Shown: piece after piece, positions 34,205 to 42,284 of the stretch
How the letters are laid out: each line of letters begins with the position of its first letter
Position numbering within the stretch: the stretch's first letter is position 1
Assembly (NCBI GenBank): GCA_012955965.1
Contig: JABBZI010000003.1
Span: 124,001-188,000 of the forward strand
Reading direction: 5' to 3'
Source: Clostridioides difficile
GTDB lineage: Bacteria > Bacillota > Clostridia > Peptostreptococcales > Peptostreptococcaceae
DNA length: 64,000 nucleotides
The notes under the pieces: model-generated
What the model was told of the DNA's origin: nothing
Databases searched by the model: none
The model's input: only the letters and a program-made list of their open reading frames with translations
Program-made: the position numbers and the translations under genes

Positions 34205-35263
34205 ATGAACTGTAAATGGATATCTAAAATAGATGGGCAAAAAAAATGCCATAGGGAAGCAGATTCTTCTGGATATTGTATATTTCATAAAGAACATAAG
34301 TCTGATAAAGATATGCAATTAATGATGGACACTATTTATAAAGAAGAAATCAGTGAATTTGATGGATTTATATTTGAAAATGAATTTAATGCAGAAGAAA
34401 TATTAACTTATGATTATAAAAGATTAAATTTTTCTGAAGTGATATTTAAAGAGAAAGTAAATTTCAAAAAATACATTTTTAAAAAGAATATTATATTTAA
34501 CTATACAGAATTTAGAAAAAGTATATTTTTTAATGGTGGTGTATTTCTAGAAAACTGTGATTTTAATAAAACAAGATTTAGTAAAGCTTATATAAATGAC
34601 CGTATATTTGAAAAAGTAAAATTTAAAGGGCCAGATTTAGTGGTTAATAAAGTAGAAAATTTTCCACGAATGGATGGCATTATTTTTAGCATATGCACAA
34701 AGTTTGTGCTAAAAAATGTTGAGTATGGTAAAAGTGAGTATAAACATGGAAAGATAAATTATAGAATAGCTAGAAATCAAGCGACAAAAATTGGAGAATA
34801 CGAAATGATAGGGTTTTATTATTATAAGGAAAGGATTTATAGTAGTAAAATAATGAAACGCTCTGATTATCCTACTTTCAGTGATTATTTAGTTGAAAAA
34901 TTTTTTGACCAAGTAGCACGTTATACTACAGGTTATGGAGAAAAGCCCTGGAATATATTGTTAGTGATTATAGTGATAATAAGTGTTTTTGCCTTATTAT
35001 ACTTATTTGTAGGTATAGAAAGTTCAAATAGTACGCTTGTAGCCTTAAATATAAATAACATAGGCGATTATTCATTAAGTGAGATTTTCAGAATGTATAT
35101 AGATTTATGGTATTTTAGTATGGCTACATTTAGTACAGTAGGATATGGAGATATGGTTGCTACAAGTTTGATTGGTAAGGCTTTAGCAGGAATAGAAGTA
35201 TTTTTTGGAGTTACAATAGGAGCAATTTGGGCATCTGTGATTATTAAAAGGATGATAAGATAA
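34205..35263 (+). CDS. Potassium-channel-like protein with N-terminal pentapeptide-like region
   Basis: 352 residues. The first ~35 hold a Cys/His cluster (CKW...CHRE...YCIFHKEH) that could bind zinc. Residues 50-150 show repeated Phe every five to six positions, like a degenerate pentapeptide-repeat helix. The C-terminal ~100 have two membrane segments around the selectivity filter TVGYGD, so an Ion_trans_2-type K+ channel pore. The soluble part may gate the pore. The ATG 34205 has TGGAGGATATTT upstream. Confidence 0.8.
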   Translation: MNCKWISKIDGQKKCHREADSSGYCIFHKEHKSDKDMQLMMDTIYKEEISEFDGFIFENEFNAEEILTYDYKRLNFSEVIFKEKVNFKKYIFKKNIIFNYTEFRKSIFFNGGVFLENCDFNKTRFSKAYINDRIFEKVKFKGPDLVVNKVENFPRMDGIIFSICTKFVLKNVEYGKSEYKHGKINYRIARNQATKIGEYEMIGFYYYKERIYSSKIMKRSDYPTFSDYLVEKFFDQVARYTTGYGEKPWNILLVIIVIISVFALLYLFVGIESSNSTLVALNINNIGDYSLSEIFRMYIDLWYFSMATFSTVGYGDMVATSLIGKALAGIEVFFGVTIGAIWASVIIKRMIR

Positions 35264-35366
35264 TATCTGTGTAAATATGGATAGGTATTAATTACTAGAT
35301 ATAAATTGGACTAAATAGGGAAAATTTAAATATAAATATACTTAATAATCCAAGAAGGTGAAAAAA

Positions 35367-36551
35367 TTGAAAAATGCAATAAGAAAAATTATAGCATTAG
35401 CCATGATACTAGTTTTTATAGTACCAACTTATTCATATGCAGATGAAAAGTCTGTAGACAAATATTCAAAAACATCTATACTTATAGACCAAGAAACAGG
35501 TAGAGTTTTATATAGTAAAGAACCTGATATGAAGGTGCCATTAGCTAGTTTAAGTAAGATGATGACTTTTTTACTTGCAATAGAAGCTATTGAAAATAAA
35601 GAAGTAAAAGAGACTGATGTAGTAAAAATAGACAAGTCTATTGCATCTGTAAAAGGTTCAAGTTATAAACTTAAAAATGGTGAAGAAGTTCCACTTATAG
35701 AGCTTATGAGGGGTCTTATGATTGTATCAGGGAATGATGCGGCGATTGCTATAGCAAAACATATTTGTAAAACTAAGGAAGCTTTTGTGGATAGAATGAA
35801 TAAAAAAGCAAAAGAAATAGGAATGACAAATACGCATTTCCTAAATCCAAATGGTCTTCCAATATACGATTTGAGTAATCCGAAACAGCCAGCAAAAGAA
35901 AATAAATCTACTGCAAGAGATATAGCTATTCTTGGGAAATACATGTTTGACCATTATGAAAAACAAGTAACAGCTATAACTGATATGGAGACATATACAA
36001 ATTCAGATAGAAGTTTTGAAAAAAGTAATACAAATGCATTATTAAGAATAATACCAGAAGTAGATGGTATAAAAACTGGATATACTGGTAATGCTGGATA
36101 TTGTTTATCATTTTCTATGATTGTAAACAAAAGTGATAAAAACGAGAAAAAACGTAGAGTAATAGGTGTAGTATTGGGTACTAATCATAAAAATAAAAGA
36201 ACATCTGCTTCTTTAGCACTACTTAAATATGGAAAAGAAAATTTTAATATGAAAAAATTGATTGATAAAGATAGCTTTATTGGGAAGAGATATATTAAAG
36301 GAATGAAAGAATTAGAAGTTACTTTAAAAGCTAAAGATGAACTTTATACAATATTAAAAGATGATGAAAGTATAAAATCAGAAGTAAAGATTAAAAATAT
36401 AGAGTATCCTGTTAAAAAAGGTGATACTATGGGTACTATAAAATACTATACTAATTCAGGTGACTTACTTGGAAGTGTAGATATAGTGAGTAATAATAAT
36501 GTAGATAATATATCATTAAAAACAAAATTAAAAATGAAATTTGCAAATTAA
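35367..36551 (+). CDS. D-alanyl-D-alanine carboxypeptidase (DacF-like PBP)
   Basis: 394 residues. A signal peptide ends near SYADEK. The penicillin-binding motifs are SxxK (ASLSKM), SxN (VSGNDAA) and KTG (DGIKTGYTGNAG). After the peptidase S11 domain comes the C-terminal PBP5-type beta domain. There is no obvious C-terminal amphipathic anchor beyond the last helix-like LKTKLKMKFAN. It trims peptidoglycan stem peptides outside the membrane. GTG 35358 is part of AAGAAGGTGA, so TTG 35367 is the better start. Confidence 0.92.
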   Translation: MKNAIRKIIALAMILVFIVPTYSYADEKSVDKYSKTSILIDQETGRVLYSKEPDMKVPLASLSKMMTFLLAIEAIENKEVKETDVVKIDKSIASVKGSSYKLKNGEEVPLIELMRGLMIVSGNDAAIAIAKHICKTKEAFVDRMNKKAKEIGMTNTHFLNPNGLPIYDLSNPKQPAKENKSTARDIAILGKYMFDHYEKQVTAITDMETYTNSDRSFEKSNTNALLRIIPEVDGIKTGYTGNAGYCLSFSMIVNKSDKNEKKRRVIGVVLGTNHKNKRTSASLALLKYGKENFNMKKLIDKDSFIGKRYIKGMKELEVTLKAKDELYTILKDDESIKSEVKIKNIEYPVKKGDTMGTIKYYTNSGDLLGSVDIVSNNNVDNISLKTKLKMKFAN

Positions 36552-36612
36552 ATTCAAAAAAATGGTATAAAATACACAAAAAAATATAAAAATAGAAAAT
36601 ATGGAAAAAATA

Positions 36613-36649
36613 TTGTTATTTTTTCGCCTCTATGATATACTACTAGAGG
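36613..36649 (+). promoter_or_regulatory. rpsB promoter with an inverted repeat across the -10 box
   Basis: TTGTTA (36613-36618), 17-nt spacer, TATACT (36636-36641). CCTCTA (36627-36632) and TAGAGG (36644-36649) form a dyad centred on the -10 box. It may be an operator or the start of a leader hairpin. Confidence 0.65.
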
Positions 36650-36758
36650 TGAAAAAATAAAATAAATCACACACAGCATTGGGATCCTTAAAAGGTGCCT
36701 ATTACATGGTTTTTTAGGGAGAAGATCAAGCTGGAGGTATAAAACCAGGAGGTAGAAT
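36650..36758 (+). promoter_or_regulatory. rpsB 5' leader, possibly structured
   Basis: About 110 nt between promoter and rpsB. It has local pairings (GGATCCTT with AAGG..CC near 36690; CTGG with CCAG around 36731-36750) and no ORF. Autoregulation by S2 is possible but I recognise no known leader motif. Confidence 0.3.
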
Positions 36759-37472
36759 ATGTCAGTAATATCAATGAAACAATTATTAGAAGCAGGTGTT
36801 CACTTTGGTCATCAAACAAGAAGATGGAACCCTAAAATGGCTAAGTATATATTCACAGAAAGAAATGGAATATATATAATCGACTTACAAAAAACAGTTA
36901 AAAAAGTTGAAGAAGCTTACAAGTTCACTAAAGAAGTAGCTGAAACAGGAAAGCCAATCTTATTCGTAGGAACTAAGAAACAAGCTCAAGATGCTATAAA
37001 AGATGAAGCTGAAAGATGTGGAATGTACTTTGTTAATGAGAGATGGTTAGGTGGAATGTTAACAAACCACAAAACTATAAAAACTAGAATAAATAAATTA
37101 AGAGAATTAGAAAAAATGGAAGAAGAAGGTGTATTTAATGTTCTTCCTAAAAAAGAAGTTATAAAATTAAGAGCTGAAAAAGAAAAGCTAGAAAAATACT
37201 TAGGTGGAATAAAAGATATGCCTGAATTACCAGGTGCAATGTTCGTAGTTGACCCAAGAAAAGAAAACATAGCTATTCAAGAAGCTCATAGATTAGGTAT
37301 ACCAGTAGTTGGGATAGTTGATACTAACTGTGACCCAGAGCAATTAGACTTTGCTATACCAGGAAATGATGACGCTATAAGAGCCGTAAAATTAATAACT
37401 GGTGCTATGGCAACAGCTGTAATCGAAGGTAGACAAGGTGCTGAAGAAGAAGTAGCTGAAGACCAAGAATAA
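36759..37472 (+). CDS. rpsB: 30S ribosomal protein S2
   Basis: 237 residues; full-length S2 with [14 protein letters not shown] at the N-terminus, [28 protein letters not shown] and [19 protein letters not shown] near the end, plus an acidic tail. Start ATG follows AGGAGG. First gene of the rpsB-tsf-pyrH-frr group; a hairpin without T run separates it from tsf. Confidence 0.99.
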   Translation: MSVISMKQLLEAGVHFGHQTRRWNPKMAKYIFTERNGIYIIDLQKTVKKVEEAYKFTKEVAETGKPILFVGTKKQAQDAIKDEAERCGMYFVNERWLGGMLTNHKTIKTRINKLRELEKMEEEGVFNVLPKKEVIKLRAEKEKLEKYLGGIKDMPELPGAMFVVDPRKENIAIQEAHRLGIPVVGIVDTNCDPEQLDFAIPGNDDAIRAVKLITGAMATAVIEGRQGAEEEVAEDQE

Positions 37473-37486
37473 TAATTTGACAATTA

Positions 37487-37512
37487 AATGGTAAGGGTCG
37501 CCCTTACCATTT
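37487..37512 (+). terminator. Intercistronic hairpin between rpsB and tsf
   Basis: AATGGTAAGGG (37487-37497) pairs with CCCTTACCATT (37501-37511), loop TCG. No strong T run, so partial termination or mRNA processing is likely. Confidence 0.6.
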
Positions 37513-37550
37513 ATAATATGGAATAGAATAAGTAGGAGGAAACTTAAAAA

Positions 37551-38462
37551 ATGGCTAATATAACTGCTCAAATGGTAAAAGAGTTAAGAGAAAGTACAGG
37601 CGCAGGAATGATGGACTGTAAGAAAGCTTTACAAGAAGCTGAAGGAAATATGGAAAAAGCAGTAGATTTATTAAGAGAAAAAGGATTATCAAAAGCTGCT
37701 AAAAAAGCTGGTAGAGTTGCTGCTGAAGGTCTAGTTGCAATAGAAATGAATGATAATAATACAGTTGCTTCTATGGTAGAAGTTAACTCAGAAACAGATT
37801 TCGTTGCTAAAAATGAAGACTTCAAAGTATTCGTTAAAGATGCTGCTTGTATGGCATTAGCTACTGATAAAGAAGATGTAGCTTCTTTATTAGGTGAGAC
37901 TCATAGAGAAGGAATAACTTTACAAGAAGTTTTAAATAATAGAGTTGCAAAAATCGGTGAAAAATTAGACTTTAGAAGATTTGCTAAAGTTGTAACTAAT
38001 GGACAAGTTGCTGGATATATCCATGGTGGTGGAAAAATAGGTGTTCTTGTTGAAATGGAAACAGAAGCTAGAGATGCTAAAGTTTTAGAATTAGGTAAAG
38101 ATGTAGCTATGCAAGTTGCTGCTATGAATCCTAAGTATGTTTCAAGAGACGAAGTAGATGCTGAATACATAGCACATGAAACAGAAGTATTAACTCAACA
38201 AGCTTTAAATGAAGGAAAGCCAGCTAATATAGTTGAAAAAATGGTTAAAGGAAGATTAGAAAAAGAATTAAAAGAAGTTTGTTTATTAGAGCAAACTTTC
38301 GTTAAAAATCCAGATATAACTGTTAAACAATTAGTTGCTGATGTTGCTAAAGCAGTAGGTTCTGATATAAAAGTTGTTAAAGTTGTGAGATTCGAAGTTG
38401 GTGAAGGTATACAAAAGAGAGAAGAAAACTTTGCAGAAGAAGTTGCGAAGCAACTTAAGTAA
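37551..38462 (+). CDS. tsf: Elongation factor Ts
   Basis: 303 residues. The UBA-like N-terminus reads MVKELRESTGAGMMDCKKAL, followed by the EF-Tu-contact core SETDFVAKNEDF. It is the guanine nucleotide exchange factor of EF-Tu. ATG has TAGGAGGAAACTT upstream. A strong terminator follows. Confidence 0.99.
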   Translation: MANITAQMVKELRESTGAGMMDCKKALQEAEGNMEKAVDLLREKGLSKAAKKAGRVAAEGLVAIEMNDNNTVASMVEVNSETDFVAKNEDFKVFVKDAACMALATDKEDVASLLGETHREGITLQEVLNNRVAKIGEKLDFRRFAKVVTNGQVAGYIHGGGKIGVLVEMETEARDAKVLELGKDVAMQVAAMNPKYVSRDEVDAEYIAHETEVLTQQALNEGKPANIVEKMVKGRLEKELKEVCLLEQTFVKNPDITVKQLVADVAKAVGSDIKVVKVVRFEVGEGIQKREENFAEEVAKQLK

Positions 38463-38466
38463 TAAC

Positions 38467-38496
38467 CAAAGAGAGAACACGCAGGTGTTCTCTTTT
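38467..38496 (+). terminator. Intrinsic terminator after tsf
   Basis: AGAGAACAC pairs with GTGTTCTCT around the loop GCAG, followed by TTTTT. Confidence 0.9.
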
Positions 38497-38545
38497 TTAA
38501 AAAATAGAAAAAATGGATATGAAGGATTGAAATAGGAGGTTTCTG

Positions 38546-39250
38546 ATGGATAAACCAATGTACAAAAGGGTATTGTTAAAATTAAGTGGAGAAGCATTAG
38601 CTGGAGAAAGAGGTTTTGGTATAAATAATGATGTAGTTAATGATATTGCTATTGCTATTAAAAAAATACAAGAAATAGGTGTTGAAGTAGCTGTAGTAGT
38701 AGGTGGAGGAAACTTCTGGAGAGGTAGAACTAGCGAAGGAATGGACAGAACTACTGCTGATTATATAGGAATGTTAGCTACAGTTATGAATGCGATGGCA
38801 TTACAAGATGCACTGGAAAATATAGAGGTTGCTACAAGAGTTCAAACTGCTATAGATATGAGACAAATTGCAGAACCATATATAAGAAGAAGAGCAGTTA
38901 GACATTTAGAAAAGGAAAGAGTTGTTATATTTGGTGCAGGAACAGGAAACCCTTACTTTACAACAGATACAACTGCTGCTTTACGTGCTGCTGAAATGGA
39001 GGCAGAAGTTATTTTATTAGCTAAAAATGTTGATGCAGTATATGACAAGGATCCAAAAGTACATGCAGATGCTAAGAAATTTACAGAATTAAGTTATATG
39101 GAAGTTATACAAAAAGAATTAAAAGTAATGGACTCTACAGCCACATCTTTATGTATGGATAATAAGATTCCAATAAAGGTATTTGAGCTTACAACAGAGA
39201 ATATAATAAGAGCAGTAAAAGGTGAAAATATAGGAACTACTGTAAAATAA
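38546..39250 (+). CDS. pyrH: UMP kinase
   Basis: 234 residues of the amino-acid-kinase fold: [46 protein letters not shown] and the C-terminal [13 protein letters not shown]. It phosphorylates UMP to UDP and is usually controlled by UTP and GTP. ATG follows AGGAGGTTTCTG. It lies 26 bp before frr. Confidence 0.98.
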   Translation: MDKPMYKRVLLKLSGEALAGERGFGINNDVVNDIAIAIKKIQEIGVEVAVVVGGGNFWRGRTSEGMDRTTADYIGMLATVMNAMALQDALENIEVATRVQTAIDMRQIAEPYIRRRAVRHLEKERVVIFGAGTGNPYFTTDTTAALRAAEMEAEVILLAKNVDAVYDKDPKVHADAKKFTELSYMEVIQKELKVMDSTATSLCMDNKIPIKVFELTTENIIRAVKGENIGTTVK

Positions 39251-39275
39251 TGAAGAATGAAGGAGGAGTAAAATT

Positions 39276-39833
39276 ATGAAACTAGAAATACATAAGCAGT
39301 TAGAAGAGAAAATGAATGGGACAATTGACGCTTTGAAGTTCGAATTTGGGACTATAAGAGCAGGAAGAGCAAATGCACAAATGTTAGACAAGATAAGAGT
39401 TGATTATTATGGAACTCCAACTCCGATAAATCAAATTGGTGCTATATCTGTACCAGAACCAAGAGTATTAATGATATCTCCTTGGGATAAATCTGCTATG
39501 CATGAAATAGAAAAAGCTATATCTAATTCAGATTTAGGATTAAATCCATCAAATGATGGTGAAGTTATAAGACTTTCTGTACCTGCTTTAACAGAAGAAA
39601 GAAGAAAAGAATTAGCTAAAAAAGCTAGTAAAGCTTCAGAAGAATTTAAAGTTAGAATAAGAAATGAAAGAAGAGACGCCAATGAAAAGATTAAAAAAAT
39701 GGAAAAAGGCGGAGAATTAACTGAAGACGAGTCAAAGAAAGCACAAGATGAAGTTCAAAAAATGACTGATAAATTTATAAAAGAAATAGATGCATTATTA
39801 TCTAAAAAAGAAAAGGATATAATGGAGGTATAA
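39276..39833 (+). CDS. frr: Ribosome recycling factor
   Basis: 185 residues, normal length. Contains GTIRAGRANAQMLDKIRVDYYGTPTPINQI and the C-terminal coiled coil with RNERRDANEKIKKMEK. It splits post-termination ribosomes with EF-G. ATG follows GGAGGAG. A 67-aa gene begins two bases after its stop. Confidence 0.98.
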   Translation: MKLEIHKQLEEKMNGTIDALKFEFGTIRAGRANAQMLDKIRVDYYGTPTPINQIGAISVPEPRVLMISPWDKSAMHEIEKAISNSDLGLNPSNDGEVIRLSVPALTEERRKELAKKASKASEEFKVRIRNERRDANEKIKKMEKGGELTEDESKKAQDEVQKMTDKFIKEIDALLSKKEKDIMEV

Positions 39834-39835
39834 TA

Positions 39836-40039
39836 TTGAAAAAATATTATAACCTTTTAGGTCTTCATGTAGATGAGGTAAAAAAATATTTTGATGAACA
39901 AAATGTAAATTATACTGTAAAGTCTATTGAAGGTAAAAAGGATAAAGATAAACTTGTAGTTCCTAGAGTTATAAAAATATCTGAGATAGGTGCTAATGTA
40001 GAACTAATAATCACATACTTTTCTGACTCCTTAATTTAA
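39836..40039 (+). CDS. Small conserved-looking protein after frr, unknown
   Basis: 67 residues, MKKYYNLLGLHVDEVKKYF at the N-terminus and KISEIGANVELIITYFSD near the end. The layout (a helix, a strand, then V-P-RVIKIS) recalls a single PASTA-like unit, but I am not sure. The start is TTG 39836, with GGAGGT six bases upstream inside the end of frr; translation is probably coupled. Its stop codon lies within a palindrome. Confidence 0.75.
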   Translation: MKKYYNLLGLHVDEVKKYFDEQNVNYTVKSIEGKKDKDKLVVPRVIKISEIGANVELIITYFSDSLI

Positions 40040-40049
40040 GGAGTCAGAA
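40021..40049 (+). repeat. Palindrome over the stop codon of the 67-aa gene
   Basis: TTCTGACTCCTTAA (40021-40034) and TTAAGGAGTCAGAA (40036-40049) form a near-perfect hairpin containing the TAA stop. No T run. It may limit read-through or protect the upstream mRNA before uppS. Confidence 0.5.
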
Positions 40050-40067
40050 CAATATTGGAGGCAAAAT

Positions 40068-40802
40068 ATGAATAACAACATTATGTATGACATAGACTTA
40101 AATAACATACCTACTCATATTGCTATTATAATGGATGGAAATGGAAGATGGGCAAAGTCTAGATTTCTTCCAAGAACTGCAGGACATAAGGCTGGAGTAG
40201 AAACTATAAGAGATATAGTAAAAGAATGCTCAAATTTAGGAGTTAAGCACTTGACATTATATGCATTTTCAACAGAAAATTGGAAGAGACCCAAAATTGA
40301 AGTTGATACACTTATGAACTTATTATCTACATACTTAAGAAATGAAATAGCTGAGCTTCATCAAAATAATGTGAAAGTAACAGCTATAGGAGATATAAGT
40401 GCTTTACCAAAAACTTGTATAAGAGAATTAAATTCAGCTAAGGAAATGACAAAAGACAATACAGGAGTTAACTTAAATTTAGCATTAAACTATGGAAGTA
40501 GGGCAGATATAAAAAATGCTCTTATAGATATAGTAAAAAATTGTGAAAGTGGTAAAATAGATATAAACAATATTGATGAAGATATTATAAAAAACTATTT
40601 AAGCACAAAGTCTATACCAGATCCAGACTTGGTAATAAGAACAAGCGGTGAACAAAGATTGAGTAATTTTTTACTTTGGGAAGTTGCTTATTCTGAGTTT
40701 TACTTCACTGATATACATTGGCCTGATTTTAATAAAGAAGAATTACAAAAGGCTATTTATATATATCAAAAAAGAGATAGAAGATTTGGAGGACTTAAGT
40801 AA
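40068..40802 (+). CDS. uppS: Undecaprenyl diphosphate synthase
   Basis: 244 residues of the cis-prenyltransferase family: IIMDGNGRWAK, AGHKAG, LTLYAFSTENWKRP and IRTSGEQRLSNFLLWEVAYSEFYF. It makes the C55 lipid carrier for peptidoglycan. ATG follows TTGGAGGCAAAAT. cdsA begins 12 bp later; the two are co-transcribed. Confidence 0.98.
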   Translation: MNNNIMYDIDLNNIPTHIAIIMDGNGRWAKSRFLPRTAGHKAGVETIRDIVKECSNLGVKHLTLYAFSTENWKRPKIEVDTLMNLLSTYLRNEIAELHQNNVKVTAIGDISALPKTCIRELNSAKEMTKDNTGVNLNLALNYGSRADIKNALIDIVKNCESGKIDINNIDEDIIKNYLSTKSIPDPDLVIRTSGEQRLSNFLLWEVAYSEFYFTDIHWPDFNKEELQKAIYIYQKRDRRFGGLK

Positions 40803-40814
40803 GGAGATTATTTT

Positions 40815-41594
40815 ATGCTTACAAGAATTATTGCTTCACTAGCTCTGGTTCCATTATTTCTATTTGTTGTATATGGAGGAATTCCTTTATATATAGCTGA
40901 GATGGCAATAGTTTATATTGCATTACATGAGTTTTATAAGGCATTTAAAATAAAAGATATAAATCCAATCTTTATTATTGGATATATATTTTCTATTTAT
41001 TTAGCTGTAAAAAATATTTTTAATTTACCATTAGAGTATACTTATGCAATGATTTTCATTTTATTTTTAGCAAGTATAATTTATATGTTGATGGGCAAAA
41101 ACAATGTTATAGACGTTTCGATTACGTTTTTAGGGATTTTTTATATAGGAGTGTTTTTAGATTTTATAGTTATAACTATAAATGGTTTTGAAAAAGGTAA
41201 TATCTATGTATGGCTTATATTTGTTATATCTTTTATGACAGATATATTTGCATATTTTAGTGGCTATTTACTTGGAAAACATAAGTTAATTCCTAAAGTG
41301 AGTCCTAAAAAGACTGTAGAAGGAGCTATTGGAGGAATAATAGGAAGTACACTTTGTTGTATTTTATTTGGATATTTATTTGGTATTGATTTGCTTCAAT
41401 TAGCAATAATAGGAAGCATAGGAAGTATAATAGCTCAATTAGGAGATTTATTTGCATCTTCTATAAAGAGGTATGTAGGGATAAAGGATTATGGAAAGAT
41501 AATACCTGGTCATGGGGGTATATTAGATAGATTCGATAGCGTTATATTAGTTGCACCTTTTGTATATAGTGCTATTAAATTTTTTATTAGATAA
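40815..41594 (+). CDS. cdsA: Phosphatidate cytidylyltransferase
   Basis: 259 residues, about eight membrane segments, and the CDP-diglyceride synthase signature SPKKTVEGAIGG ... GDLFASSIKR ... IIPGHGGILDRFDS. It makes CDP-diacylglycerol for phospholipids. ATG has AAGGAGATTATTTT upstream. In many Firmicutes dxr and rseP follow directly; here about 8 kb of other genes intervene. Confidence 0.97.
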   Translation: MLTRIIASLALVPLFLFVVYGGIPLYIAEMAIVYIALHEFYKAFKIKDINPIFIIGYIFSIYLAVKNIFNLPLEYTYAMIFILFLASIIYMLMGKNNVIDVSITFLGIFYIGVFLDFIVITINGFEKGNIYVWLIFVISFMTDIFAYFSGYLLGKHKLIPKVSPKKTVEGAIGGIIGSTLCCILFGYLFGIDLLQLAIIGSIGSIIAQLGDLFASSIKRYVGIKDYGKIIPGHGGILDRFDSVILVAPFVYSAIKFFIR

Positions 41595-41634
41595 AGATTG
41601 GTTAGCTTTAAAAAAGCAGTCTATAATTGCTAGT

Positions 41635-41706
41635 AATGAAAATAGCTATGTAACTTTTAAAAGCAGAAAAATTCTGTAATTATTTAGTTACATGGCTATT
41701 TTCATT
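41635..41706 (+). terminator. Long hairpin after cdsA
   Basis: AATGAAAATAGC-x-ATGTAAC (41635-41654) pairs with GTTACAT-x-GCTATTTTCATT (41687-41706), with an inner GCAGAA/TTCTGT stem. Confidence 0.6.
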
Positions 41707-42284
41707 GTTTAATGAGGTAAAAGATATTGAGGGGATTATATAAAATATGTATTGCTTTAAAAATATATACTATGTTTGTAGTATATATGTTTTGTATACA
41801 AGAATTGTCATTAAAAAAGTATTTTTTTGTTTAATAATATCGATATTCTTAATTTTATTATCTTTTTATAATATATATATCTAAATATAACCAGTTTATT
41901 ATACATTTATAAGTTTTATTTTTAGTTATACTTAATTATAGATAATTAGAATGTTGTTTTTATTGTTCAAATATATGTATAATTTAAGTAATATCTCAAA
42001 AAAAAGGAATATATTTCCATAATGTGATAAAATAAATTCAAAGAGTTAAATTCTAGGCAAATGGTACTTTAATTATTTATTAAAATAGATTAGATCTTCC
42101 ATCTTCAATGTCATTTAGTTGATGATTAAATTTAAAGTAGACTAATATTTAAAAATAGTTTTTGAATTAGGTAATGATTTATTATACACATAAAAACTTT
42201 CAGAGATATAAAATGTTAGTAAAATAAAAAAATAATAGATAAATGTTTATTTCAAAAAGTTTGAAATTTGAGGGGGATGGATTA
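41707..42284. other. AT-rich intergenic region before the GGDEF/EAL gene
   Basis: About 580 bp. It holds one weak 45-codon ORF at 41747-41884 (ends in a hydrophobic helix; GAGGGG is twelve bases from its ATG), which I do not trust as a gene. I looked for c-di-GMP riboswitch cores and saw none. Several poly-A/T tracts. Confidence 0.4.

Noticed and set aside
41747-41884. 45-codon ORF with hydrophobic C-terminus
   Set aside because: Ribosome site is weak and far from ATG, base composition is that of the AT-rich gap, and no antitoxin-like RNA is evident.
41707-42284. c-di-GMP riboswitch before the GGDEF gene
   Set aside because: I looked for type I and II cores and found no matching conserved segments.
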